NCBI RefSeq assembly: GCF_963169125.1
Contig: NC_084799.1
Span: forward strand, 106,531,143 to 106,595,142
DNA: 64,000 nt
Source: Humulus lupulus
Lineage: Eukaryota; Streptophyta; Magnoliopsida; Rosales; Cannabaceae
Direction: 5' to 3'
Positions 12,391 through 23,040 of this stretch are shown here, in pieces. Positions within the stretch are counted from its first letter, which is position 1; every line of letters starts with the position of its first letter. The notes beneath the pieces were generated by a model. It saw only the letters and a program-made list of their open reading frames with translations, was not told the DNA's origin and ran no database searches. Both the position numbers and the translations under genes were made by a program.

Positions 12391-12596
12391 CAGCTATTGG
12401 AATGCATGTTCGCACTCCTCCGTCCATTCAAACCCCTCACCTCCTTGAAGTATGTTGAAGAACAAGATGCACTTGTCAATTTCTTTGGAAACAAAGGGAC
12501 TAAGGGCAGCGATGCTCCCAGTGAGGCTCTGAACATCCTTATACTTTTGGGGGGATAGCATATCTAACAGGGCTTTAATATTCTCGGGGTCTGCCT

Positions 12597-13240
12597 CTAT
12601 CCCTCGTGCACTAACAATAAAGCCCAGGAACTTCCCTGAGGCAACTCCAAAAGTGCACTTCTGGGGATTAGTTTCATCCCAAACCTACAAAGCACTGAAA
12701 ACACTTCTGACAGGTCCTTTATGTGGTCAGGGGTTGTTCTAGATTTGACCAGCATGTCGTCTACATAAACCTCCATCTTTCGTCCCAACTGTACCTTGCA
12801 CATACGGTTCACGAGTATTTGGTAGGTGGCACCATCATTCTTCAACCTGAAGGGCATCACTTTATAGCAGTAAACCCCTTTATTTGTTCAGAAGCTAGTG
12901 TGTTCTTGATCCACGACATGCATGGAAATCTGGTTATAGCTTGAGTACACATCCATGAAGGACAAGAGCTCGTACCCAATGGTGGCATCGACCATCTAAT
13001 CTACTTTTGGAAGTGGAAAACAATCTTTAGGGCAAGCCTTGTTGAGGTCAAAGAAGTCTATGCAGGTCCTCCAAGTGCCATGTGGCTTGGGTATGAGGAC
13101 CAGATTGGATACCCACTTGGGGTATTGGGCGTCTTGAATGAATATGCTTGCTAGTAGCTTATCTACCTCCGCCTTTAAGGCTTCCGCCCTGGTCTAGTCA
13201 AACGTTCTCCGCTTTGGCTGAATCGGAGTGATGTTTTGAT
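12597..13240 (-). pseudogene. Tat-type reverse transcriptase, degenerate
   Basis: Minus-strand frames show QDAQYPKWVSNLVLIPK, WRTCIDFFDLNKACPKD, a stop (KVD*MVDAT), GYELLSFMDVYSSYNQI, another stop, then MPFRLKNDGATYQILVN and the catalytic EVYVDDMLVKS (about 12750-12780). The YVDD box with the MLVKS tail is typical of Tat/Athila. The two in-frame stops and several substitutions at conserved positions show it is inactive. Confidence 0.85.
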
Positions 13241-13599
13241 TGACATTCAAGGCATGACAAATGATATTTGGGTCAATGCCATTCATGTTGGAGTGAGACC
13301 AGGCAAAAACATCCTGATTTCCCTGGTGAAAGCCCACCAGTGCTTCTCAGACTTCTGCCTTCAAATTCTTTCTAGCCTTGGTCCTCCTTTTGGGGATGGA
13401 GGCATCAAGGGCCACTTCTTTGACTTCCTCCATGGGCTCGATAGGCCTCTCTTTCTAAACTCGCGGGTCCAACTCGTTGGTTTCATCAACCCGAACTGCA
13501 TGCACCTCCACCTCCTCGGGAAGAGGCTGCTCAAGAACTAATGCCTCTACCACCATTACTGGTTGCCTGAGGGACACATTGTAGCATTGCCTCACCTCT

Positions 13600-14050
13600 T
13601 TTTGGTATCCTCAGACTGTGCCAATCCTTGAGTTCGAGGGGAACTTCATGCATAGATGCTGAATGGAGGTAATCGCCCCGAACTCCACCAAGGTCGGATG
13701 CTTTAAGATGATTTTATATACCAAGGAGAAATCTACCACTACGAAGGTGCAGTACTTAAAAGCTTAGCGTGGCACCTCTCTAAGCGTCACATGCAGCTTG
13801 ATCTAGCCCATCGGTATGAGACCTTCCCCCGAGAACCCATATAGAGTTGAGGTGCATGGGGACAAGTCGCTTGTGGTCAACCCGATCTTCTCATAGGCTG
13901 ACTTGAATAGGATGTTCACTAAACTCCTGTTGTCCACCAGGATCCAAGCCACCATCTTATTGGAAACCTAGCTGTCGATCACCAAAGGATCATGGTGTGG
14001 AAAGTGCACTCTACGAGCATTGTCCTCGGAAAATGTGATGACTTGGTCGG
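13600..14050 (-). pseudogene. Tat-type aspartic protease and linker, degenerate
   Basis: The minus strand encodes VHFPHHDPLVIDS then WILVDNRSLVNILFKSAYE, corresponding to the usual VDNGSSVNIL retropepsin-like site with Gly changed to Arg. It continues to VVDFSLVYKIILKHPTL and IQHLCMKFPSNSRIGTVRG, the conserved protease-RT linker of this lineage. Stops occur twice. 13240-13600 is poorly conserved linker. Confidence 0.7.
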
Positions 14051-14349
14051 TCATCCTTAGTGTCTAAGCTAGCAACTGGGCTAATTCCAACACTTCACCG
14101 TCATGGTTTAAGGCTCGCGCATACCTATTCTGCGAGCCTTGAAAGATGCCCCCCCAGTGGGTCCCCACTCATCCATTCACTAGGGGAGGCCCGTGGACTA
14201 TCTGATGTTGTGGAGCTGCAAGCACCGCACCCAGATCTTGGGGGGCTGCGGGCTGTGCGGGAGTCACCGTGGCTGGGGCGTGAGCCTGGCGTGCTCCCTT
14301 TCGAGCATACTGGTGAAGGTGTCCCAGTTTGATGGGATTTTTGATCTCA

Positions 14350-16034
14350 TCCTTGAGTTGGCAGCATTCATTTGTGTGGTGCCCTACATCACTATGAAAA
14401 TGGAAAAACTTATTGGGATCTCGCCTTTCCCTATCTCTCCGAATGGGTTGTGGCTTTCAGTAATGAACGTGTTATTCTATGGCCACAAAGATGTTCTCCC
14501 GAGAGTCCACTAGGTCGATATACTCAGAGTACTGCGAGACATACTTCTCGTCGGGGGCAATTTTCTGTCCTATCTGCACTGTCCCATTTCCCTTGGGCTT
14601 TCTGTTCTTGCCTTTACCCCCGCGTCTACTGCTGATGGGGGTTTGGTTGGGTGTGGTGGACTGGGATGGAGCAGCAACTCTAGCACTGAATACAGGTTAA
14701 TAAGCATTGTATCCAGTGGGCGCTACTCCATATCTTGTCGAAGCTGCACTGAAACCAGCAGGTTGCACAACACTAAAGCCATCTGGCAAGACAGTTGAAC
14801 TGGATTGGGCTCCCACCACACTTGGTTGGACTGGAGCGTAGGATGGATACTGGGTCCCCGAGGCCATGGGGCCTGGTGTCATCGGAGCTAAAAAGTCAAA
14901 GGGCCCCCCAAATGCTCCGATTTGGGCGTCTTCCCAATTGATATACTCTTGTGCTCGACAAATGAAGTCGTCGAGCCTTCAACACCCTCTCTGCTAGAGG
15001 TCATCCCACAATGGGGACCCTGCATGGATGTCGGCCTATAAGGCCATTAGCTACTGGTCGTTGTCAACCATCTTGGTCCTCGCAGCTTCCTCCTTGAAGC
15101 GCTTAATGTAAGCTTTGATGGTCTCGAAGGGTCCTTTCTTTATGTTGGCCAAAGCATTGACCTCAAAGCTCACCTTCCAAGAAGTTATGAATTGTCTTCG
15201 GAGTGAAGCCGACAGCTGGTGCCATGAATGAATGGATCCCTACCTATGCTTCTTGAACCATTCATCTGTTGCTCTTGTCAAGGTTATCGGGAACACATGA
15301 CACTTGGCATCTTTGGAGATGCGATGCACCGACATCAACCTATTGAACTTCTAAAGGTGGTCAATGGGATTCGTACTGCCATCATAGTATGTGATGGCAT
15401 GCATTTTAAAGCTTCACGGTAATAAGGCTTCTACAATGTGAGGAGCACATGGCTCCCTGTCCTCATCCTCCGAGTCGGAGTCATTGCCCTGACGTTAGGC
15501 CATTCTGAGCATTATCCTCTTCGAGCTCTCTAACTCCGCGGGGAGGGAGTCACAATCTGGGTTGGCACTCTGTGCCGTGTTATCCCTCTTTCAGGCATTG
15601 AGGTTGTCCCGGAGGTCTGACTAGTCCTTCCTCCCAGGTTCGCATCCGAAAGCCTTGTTACACCTACAAGCGTTCGGACCTTCTCAGAGGTTAGTTTGGC
15701 CTCGGAATGCACCACTACCCTTGGGGTATGATACTTCCGTTTCTCTATCGGAATTGACATCTTCATTGTTAATCGAGATGTTGATGTCGCGCTCTCAATT
15801 AACGTAGGTGTTTCGCCTGTTGGCTCCTCGACTATTATTCCTATGGTGATGGCAAGGTGCTGGGGGGACACCACCTCTGGGCCTCTTGCGATCTGTATTG
15901 GTGCGCCTAGGCAGAACTCCCTGGACTCCACGAGCGCTGATATCCTGTCAGTGTCCTTAGGCACCTAGGCTTTACCCTCACTAGTTAGCCTTATCTTCGG
16001 GGTTCCAACGAGCCTTCTTTTGCATGGGAGCATG
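14350..16034 (-). pseudogene. Tat-type gag, degenerate
   Basis: Minus-strand fragments in order are MPKDTDRISALVESREF (15964 leftward, N-terminal side), a core with KAYIKRFKEEAARTKMVDN (about 15110-15060), AGSPLWDDL and RAQEYINWEDAQIGAF (about 15020-14925), and a zinc-knuckle-like HFHSDVGHHTNECCQLKDEI (about 14400-14345). Stops and frameshifts are frequent. The reading region is cut at 16034 by an LTR-like insertion and seems to resume at 18094. Confidence 0.7.
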
Positions 16035-18093
16035 TGTTAGGATTAATGCCTTAAAAGCATGTAAATACATTTTATTGGTTTTAAATAAAAGTACAATTTT
16101 ATTATATTTAAATGTTATAATTATTGTTTGAATTAATTATATAATAATATCAATAAAAATTTTATTCATTCATGAGAATACGATCTTGTATTAGTACGAG
16201 AGAATTAAGATCACATATAATGAATAAAATAGTCAGTAACATATTAAAGTATGAAATTTCTAATGAATGGTTACTAGTACGGTTTGCTAAGCATACGAGA
16301 TGCGAGTAATCTAGATTTGGAATACTGATGTGGATAGACATCTTAGTAAAGGTGTTTTATATAATAGAGATTATATATGACAGGACCGATGAGAATTAAT
16401 TATCTTTATAAACTTGTCGTTTGACATAAAGATTTAATTCTTATCATAATAGATGATCATTTGTAGATCAGTCTAAATCCTGAGTATTCATGAACTCTTG
16501 TTTGTGTTTGTTGGATTTTTTGATTCACTCGTTAAGATCTCTTAGAATAATGAGGCTAATGACTTTTGTTTTGGAGATTCAATATCATGGATGGATGTGA
16601 ACATGAATTACAATATTGGAATCCATGATTTCCTAACGGATCAAATATTGGTTCCCTTAAGGGTTAATTCTAGAACTTAATAGTTATTGAGCTCAAATCT
16701 ATAATTAGATTATAGATTAATTATTCGCTAGTGAATTAATGGTACTTAAGGATCAAGAGGTAATTAGAAGGGTAAAACGGTAATTTTGACCAGCTCTAAT
16801 TAACGAACTAATAATGGAGGACAGAACTACATATATTGATTATATCAATGGATTACATGAGAAAACTCTGTAAATATAATTCTATAAATACATAGAGTGC
16901 AATTCCATATTTATAGTGGAGTAATCATAGAATTAATAAATAAGAATATTAGATTAAAGAGTTTGATTAATAATCTGGTTTATTGGAGCTTCGTATTATA
17001 GGTCCATGGTCCTCAGATCACCTCTATCATACACTATTAAGGGTAAGGATGTCAAAAGAAAGATTTGTAGAGAGAATGACTAAATTGCGAATGAATTAAT
17101 TTTCCAGAGCAAGGAAATAATTATGTGATAATTATTGGTAATTGATTAATTGTGAATTAATTAATTATTTATCTATATAGTTTTTATTTTGAAAAACTAT
17201 ATGTTAAAATTAATATTAATCTTATTTGGATTAATATAAAGAGAAAGAATAATAAATATCTTATTTAGAATATAATATTTATTTATTTGATTTAAAATTG
17301 ATATTTTAAGATAAAATTAATTTTGAATTAACTTATATTTATGTTGGGATAAATATATTGTCTAAAAAGTTGATTAAACAAACAAATGAGAAAATTAGGT
17401 AAACCCTAATAGGGTTGGGCGACACACACTGAATGACAGTGTGTGGTGCCTAACTCAGGGATTTTTATCTCTAGGATTTGAATTTTGAATTTCAAATAAT
17501 TTTGCTTAATCAGTTATTTAATTATTCTTTTTAAGTATGATTTAAATAAATAATTAAATATAAATATCATATCAGTTTTAATTTGAATTTTATTTTTAAT
17601 AAAATAAATATTATTTAATTAGATTAAATATTTTTATATAAGTCTGAAAGTACGTGACTTTCAAAAGAAGCTTTTCATTATTTTTATGAAATGAAAAATA
17701 TACTCTCTAAAAAGCGATAGTTTTATCCAAACTTGAAAACTATTCTAAACTTCTTCTCTTAGTCAAACCTTTCTAGATCTCATGTGTTGAGTACATCTAG
17801 AGAGTCACATAAATCAACTTTTTGAATCCTACATGCACATACACATCCTTGTGTGTTTGAGGATTAGTCTGGAAGATCAAGGTGTGACCTTTCATATTAC
17901 TGGATAGGAAGATCGTTGATTTTATACAAAAAGATTCAATGACACTTGATAGGCTACAAGAGGTAATCTATGATCTGTTTTGTATGTGATTTAATGTTTA
18001 TATATGTATATGATCCTGACCGGTATTAATACTTATTAAAATGAGTCCATATATTCCGATGCACACCTTTGATTTGATCATGTAATACCAACA
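16035..18093. mobile_element. Solo-LTR-like insertion, AT-rich (2059 bp), probably copia type
   Basis: It begins TGTTAGGATTAATGCC and ends TACCAACA, a TG...CA unit inserted into the Tat gag region, with gag-like reverse coding sequence on both sides. It is AT-rich without coding potential. The bounding pentamers GCATG and GTAGG agree at only three of five positions, so the exact ends are uncertain. I see no primer site, polypurine tract or second copy, so a solo LTR is the simplest reading. Confidence 0.6.
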
Positions 18094-18740
18094 GTAGGAT
18101 TGTCGTCGATCTTACCCTTGCCAAGATCATGTGGCACAGGTGGGGCTCCAACTCCAATTGGGTGCACGGGGGGGACGCCAGCTGGAGGATCTTGCACCAC
18201 ATCAGCCTGGTGCCCTGGAGGCATACCGGCTGGGTCGACAGGTGGCACTCCAGCTGGGTGCACAGGGGGCACACCAGCTGGATGCCTAGACGGTACTTCG
18301 CTAGGGGGTCCACTCGCAGCCCTTGGGCCGCCAGAGTAGCCCTCATGGCATTGTCCATCTCCTGAAGGGCGACGATATTACCCTCTTGGGTGTCGAGTTT
18401 CTGCTGCTGAGTGGCCAACTGGTCGTCGAGCGCCACCACTTCTGGCGTCTCCTCCGCGTCCATGGGCTGGGGGTATACCTCCTCATAATACTCGTCGTCC
18501 ATGCCATCGTATTTGGCATTTTCGTCATAGTCTTCCACCATCTTAGGGAGGTCTTGCAGTGGTGGAAGGCTGGTTTCTCCCCCCTCGACTCCGGCAGGAG
18601 GAGACATCCTCGCCTTAAAGACAGATAGGGCGTGGCCTCACTTGGAGACATCCACGTCTTGGCCGGTTTAGGTTTCCTGGAAGAATTCACTTCGAGTACC
18701 TCATGAATTGCCTTGTCATTAATTACTCCTAATTGCCATG
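18094..18740 (-). pseudogene. Upstream gag part of the Tat element (acidic region with Pro-rich repeats)
   Basis: The minus-strand frame from ATG 18607 encodes an acidic stretch (DYDENAKYDGMDDEYYEE), a Gln-rich segment, and LRVDPLAKYR. In another frame (18272 leftward) it continues as short PPVHPAGVPP-type repeats ending in DLGKGKIDDNPT at the junction with the LTR-like insertion. The repeat is a degenerate tandem of about 33 bp. An upstream minus frame (18765-18343) contains HEVLEVNSSRKPKPAKTW. I take this as the N-terminal extension of Tat gag; it has no recognisable catalytic motif. Confidence 0.5.
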
Positions 18741-19667
18741 TGTCTGATGGTGAAAACACGGACAACAGAGTATAGATCTCATTTTTTTGAAATAAAATGT
18801 AATTATGTGTATTAAGTGTGAATAAATGGTATTTATGTTGTTATGATTGGTTAAATACAAATGATAAGTGTTAAAATACAAGGAAGATATAAACACTTAG
18901 TAAAATTCAGATAATGAAGATGTGAATAAATGGCACTTATAAAATGCAATTTTGAGACCAAAGTGATACATGAGAGTATCTAAGGGTTCCCAAATTTTTT
19001 GGTAGCATTTAGAGCATTTTTAGGACCTTTGGAAGTGTCCAAAGTTAGAGAGGGTGGCGATGCGTCGCCACCCAAGTGGCGAAACATCGCTTGAAGCCTA
19101 GGGGTTTCAAGAAACCCTAACAAGCGACGCGTCGCCTGCATGCAGGCGACGCGTCGTCTACTGTAGTGAGTGAAATTATGTAAAATTATCATAATGACGT
19201 GTTTTTCAAGTCTAATCTTAATGGTTAGACCTAACGACAGTGCCTACTCTATATAAGGGTCAAAATAGTGTTTTGGAAGACTTGATCTCTCTCTACCATC
19301 TCTCTCTCTCTCTAGCTCAAAGAATCTCTAGTTTTTCTCCAAGAAGGTGCTTGACTTTGAGAGTTGAAGGCTTGTTCAATCTCAATCTCAATCCTCATTT
19401 TCTCAAGAGAAGGCATCAAGCATCTATGGTGGCTGGGAAATAGAGTATTAGGACAACGTTTTGCAATGTGTATAAGCATTGGTTTGTGTTTTGGTTTGCT
19501 CAAAGTGGTGGTCTTGCCTAAGGTTTTGAAGCTTCATCATAGTTGAAGAACGCCATTGTTCTACTTGGGTTTGCATGTTCTTTCTCAATCTTTTTTAAGT
19601 CTCTGTCAATCCAAATTTTGTGTAGATTTTATTTTTTGAGGTAGTGTTATCTCACTCTCCCCCAACA
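18741..19667 (+). mobile_element. Candidate solo LTR with TATA box (927 bp)
   Basis: The block starts TGTCTGATGG and ends CTCCCCCAACA, with CATG directly repeated at 18737-18740 and 19668-19671. A TATA box (CTCTATATAAGGG, about 19247-19259) on the plus strand is followed by a TC-rich leader, which suggests a U3/R boundary near 19285. It contains a perfect 32-bp palindrome (19125-19156) and a diverged repeat of GTGAATAAATGG (about 18828 and 18924). A host promoter is an alternative, but no convincing ORF follows. Confidence 0.45.
19125..19156. repeat. Perfect 32-bp GC-rich palindrome
   Basis: The left half CGACGCGTCGCCTGCA is followed without a spacer by its exact reverse complement. A related, imperfect hairpin (GGCGATGCGTCGCCACC) lies about 75 bp upstream. 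With no spacer it would form a cruciform or tight RNA hairpin. It sits about 90 bp upstream of the TATA box of the candidate LTR. Confidence 0.85.
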
Positions 19668-19671
19668 CATG

Positions 19672-20038
19672 TGGTTATCCCAATGTCATTCCTTGAGAAA
19701 ATGAAGGGGGAAGGATTTTATTTCTTTTCTCCTTAATTTATGTGGTCCCACTAATTTCTCCTATTACTATCACACAAATAATTTGTATTAAGTAAACAGA
19801 CCATTCTATGAGAATTATTATCATACAAATAATTATCATTACCTTAATTAAACATGCCAGAGAGTCTAGACCAATCTCTTTGGCATGTTCACTTAAGGTG
19901 AATGAGAATCACTTATGCGATAATGATTCACATTCACATGTTTACTAAAATAAGAATGAGAGAACTTTGTTGGATAAAGAAAAAAAGAATGAGAATAATT
20001 ATTCCCTAATTAGCTAAGGAATGCCATTGAGGGTAATA
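19672..20038. mobile_element. Degenerate MITE-like element
   Basis: The left end (GGTTATCCCAATGTCATTCC) and the inverted right end (TTACCCTCAATGGCATTCC on the reverse strand) are imperfect inverted repeats about 365 bp apart around an AT-rich, non-coding body rich in GAGAAT and ATTCTC. I cannot see a clear target duplication. Confidence 0.4.
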
Positions 20039-20099
20039 ATTTTTTTATATTTTAATTTTTATTAATAAAAAATTAAAAGACAATTTTATCATTTGAAAA

Positions 20100-20216
20100 G
20101 GGAAATTTCACTATTTATGCATAATAGTGGGTATAATTACTAAATAATACCAGCACTAATAAGTTTTTCAAATTTGTGCTAAACTTTCAACGAGTACCAA
20201 AAATACCCCTCTCATT
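20100..20216. repeat. Left terminal inverted repeat of the MULE
   Basis: It begins GGGAAATTTCACTATTTATG and aligns in reverse complement with 44203-44318 over about 120 bp, including the shared segments CACTAATAA, TTGTGCTAAAC/TTGATGCTAAAC and AAAATACCCCTC. Similarity is imperfect, by eye about 70 to 75 percent. Confidence 0.85.
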
Positions 20217-20439
20217 TTTTTTCCACTCAAATTTTTTCCCACACAAACTCTCTCATTCTCTCAGTCTCTCAATCCCGAAACCTCTCTCATTTTTTCCCAA
20301 ACCCAATCCGTAGAAACTCTCTCATTTTTTCCCAAACCCAATCCGAAGGAAACCCAAAAACCCCCAAAAACGAAGGAAACCGTCGATCTCAGGCTCCATT
20401 TTCTCTTCTCCGACATCGGTTGTCGAACCCATCGAGCCA

Positions 20440-20522
20440 ATGGCGACAAAGAAGCTCGAAACCCACATCGTCGAACCGGTCGAACCCGTTGAACCCATCA
20501 ATCAAACCCATTTCTCATTAAG
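20440..20522 (+). pseudogene. Candidate first coding exon of the MULE Ulp1-like gene
   Basis: ATG at 20440 follows a TC-rich leader. The frame gives MATKKLETHIVEPVEPVEP and ends in TCATTAAG followed by the donor GTATATTC. The next exon would start near 21269. The phase does not join cleanly to the MPKFLVPF frame, so there is either a different junction or another lesion. It lies immediately inside the left inverted repeat, the usual start for the MULE passenger gene. Confidence 0.4.
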
Positions 20523-20624
20523 GTATATTCTTGAACCCTCGTGATTATTTTTGTTGTTTTGATTCCTTTGAATCTGGTGGTGTGGAATGGGTATGGTAGT
20601 TCTTTGGTCTAGGTTTTTCTGGGT

Positions 20625-21175
20625 TTGAACCAGTAGCTCGATAGGTTCGATGAAGGTTCGATAAAAGCTCGATGTTATCCATGGTAATATATGAAACTAG
20701 CTCGATAGGCTCGATTATGGTTCGATAGTAGGCTCGATAGGGTAGTTTGAATGGTTCGATGGTGGATCAATAAGAGCTCGATGGATATGTGGTATTAGGT
20801 TAAAAGGGCTCAATAGGTTCGATAAGGTTCGATAGAAGCTCGATGTTATCCATGGGTAATATATGAAACTAGCTCGATAGGCTCGATTATGGTTCGATAG
20901 TGGACTCGATAGGGTAGTTTGAATGGTTCGATGGTGGATCGATAAGAGCTCGATGGATCTGTGGTATTATGTTAAAAGGGCTCGATAGGTTCGATAAGGG
21001 TTCGACAGTAGACTCGATGGATCTGTGGTATTAATAAACAGGGCTCGATAGGTTCGATAATGGTTCGATAATTAGCTCGATGATTATTTATGTAGACATA
21101 TTTTGCTTAGCTTGATAGGCTCGACACTGGCTCGATAGTGTATGTTTCAGCTCGATTATAGCTCGATGACAGCTT
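20625..21175. repeat. TCGAT-motif tandem array, left subterminal MULE region
   Basis: Short units such as GGTTCGATA, GGCTCGATAGG and AGCTCGATG recur every 10 to 25 bp. A larger unit of about 177 bp, from CTCGATAGGTTCGATGAAGG onward, is duplicated (about 20638-20814 and 20815-20990) with a partial third copy. The array occupies the presumed first intron of the Ulp1-like gene. Confidence 0.85.
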
Positions 21176-21525
21176 ATTTCAGTTTTTTGATGAAATTATT
21201 TTGAATTTTTTCCTGATTATGTTTAACATTCTATTTTCTTACCAAATTTTTTTCATGTGTTGTTGCAGATGCCTAAGTTTCTTGTTCCGTTCAGTGATCA
21301 CTTTCCTAGTCGAGTGACATATCGGGGTAGTAGTCTTTAAATCACATTAAGACCAGGTTTTTGGAGCTCGGGCTGCTTGAAAGGGCTAAGGAATCCCCTT
21401 TCAAGCAATTCTTTTTGGCTTCAGAGTTTAATTTCTCCGGAGTCTTGGTGCATCAACTGTTGCTGAGGAAAATCGCCAGCAACAACGAAGATGAGGTGCA
21501 TTTTTTCTTGGGGTTGAAGTCTTAT

Positions 21526-21800
21526 CACTACTACAAAATTAACATGGGATGACAGTTTAAAACCGTTGTATGGACTTTCATACGTCGGTTCTAATACCGT
21601 TGTCTCATGCAATGTCATACCATGTAAAACATGAGATGACAGTTTAAATAAGAGCGTCGTCCCCTACAATACATGAGACAACAGTTCTTGCACAAGCATC
21701 GTCTCCTACAATATAATAAGACAACAATTCCTACACAAACGTCATCTACTACAGTACATGAGATGACAGTGGTTTTCGAACCGTCGTCCCATATAGCATA
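21526..21800. repeat. Left CACTA terminus with subterminal repeats
   Basis: The CACTA end is followed by at least five diverged copies of ACATGAGATGACAG/ACCGTCGTC-type motifs in alternating orientation. The matching right cluster is at 37440-37660. Confidence 0.85.
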
Positions 21801-22179
21801 AAATAACAAAAAAAAAATTCCTTTTTAAAACTACTATATTCATTAAAAAAAATTTGTAGAATTACAATATAAATCAATATGTTATACAACTAAAGTTGCA
21901 ACAAAATCAAAATTTGTATTTATCTTAACTATGTAAGTGATAACAAACTAAGAATTACAATATTAAACTAATTGATTTCTTTTGATATGTGATCCTTTCA
22001 TAACTGATTAACAGAATTCTCATATCTTGTTAAATTTGATACAATCACTGCAGCAACTCCTAAAGAAATAACAACTTGTGGACAAGTATATCATCTTGTT
22101 ATAAAAATTACATACTTTATACAAGTGCAAGAGAAGGAAAAATGCTTACATGCTGAAGTTTTTAACTCGTAAATCATCC

Positions 22180-22231
22180 CCCAAGGCCAACTTCCTTACC
22201 ATTTGAACAACTTCATCATTGGTAATCTGCA
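22180..22231 (-). pseudogene. Exon-like fragment in the CACTA, unrecognised
   Basis: On the minus strand an acceptor-like AAAAAATGCAG precedes an open stretch reading ITNDEVVQMVRKLALGDD and continuing VKNFSM before a stop. A GTAAGG after VQM could be a donor. The protein is not recognised. Confidence 0.3.
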
Positions 22232-22646
22232 TTTTTTATTTCACCACATATTATTAGATAGTTGGTTCTATTTCAATAATAAGAAACAAAATTAAAATTT
22301 GATCTAAATATTTCGAAAAAGAAAAAAAAATCAAACAAACATGTAAATATAAATCTATACATACCAAAAAGAACAAAATTGAAATGCTACAGTATGGCTT
22401 TTCCAAATAATTTTTAAAATGAAAGTGAAGATAATTATGACAAAATACAAAAGGGATTTTGGATACTGATTGCAAAACAACTGTGAGAGAACTAATGATA
22501 GAAATTGAAAATCTGGTGCAACATAGAATTAACAAATCCGTGAAGCTTAGTAAAATTTTTAAGAAAGCAAGTACAAAAATATTATTATATTAATAATAAC
22601 AAGCAAATTTCTAAGGACTTATTTCTCTGGTATTAGTATGGTACCT

Positions 22647-22840
22647 TCATAACCTCATCAAGAAAATTAATATCCAAAATGTTTGGGAGATAACTTGCAT
22701 GTAGTTAACAAAAGTGGCACAAAGCTTCAATAAATTTTTTATCTTGTAGAACCAAAAGTGAAATACCAATACATTGCTAATAACCTTAATTAGGCCTGAT
22801 TTGACGATCATTTCAGAAGGCTCCACACTAACTACCTGAA
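22647..22840 (-). pseudogene. Exon-like fragment in the CACTA, unrecognised
   Basis: A pyrimidine-rich tract ending CCTTCAG on the minus strand is followed by an open frame starting VVSVEPSEMIVKSGLIKVI and containing LLKLCATFVNYMQVISQTF, then a donor-like GGTACC. It looks like part of a helical repeat protein, but I cannot assign a family. It lies just outside the nested LTR element, inside the CACTA. Confidence 0.35.
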
Positions 22841-23040
22841 GGAAAAGAAAAGGATACAGAGCTTCAAATGAAGATGCATTGAGAAGCACTCAATTTTCAG
22901 AGATATGACCAACAAAACAATTACTTAGGAAACACTTATCATGGAGAACATGTTGTCCTATGATGTTTAACAACTAAATTGTAGATGGATATATATATAT
23001 TGGAATAATCAACTATAGCAGCATCAAAAGGTGGATTAAC

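Larger units (their letters stand above)
10284..18740 (-). mobile_element. Degenerate Tat/Ogre-lineage gypsy element, reverse
   Basis: Minus-strand order is a gag N-terminal region (from about 18607), gag (about 15964-14350), protease (about 14050-13850), RT (13240-12600), RNase H (12390-11600) and integrase (11576-10294). The order protease, RT, RNase H, integrase is gypsy, and the sequence motifs (EVYVDDMLVKS, AWNVEHLRRYY, EVHEGFCGDHAGGQ) are those of the Tat/Athila branch. Many stops and frameshifts show great age. The element is interrupted by the LTR-like block at 16035-18093. The left part probably extends below 9025 on both sides of the solo LTR. Its own LTRs and primer site could not be located. 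Confidence 0.8.

Noticed and set aside
10294..14050. Integrated pararetrovirus
   Set aside because: The RT is followed by RNase H and integrase with Tat-type motifs, and movement and coat protein motifs are absent, so it is an LTR retrotransposon.
18100..18365. Two plus-strand frames rich in Gly, Thr and Trp
   Set aside because: They are antisense to the proline-rich repeats of the Tat gag extension and owe their openness to that repeat.
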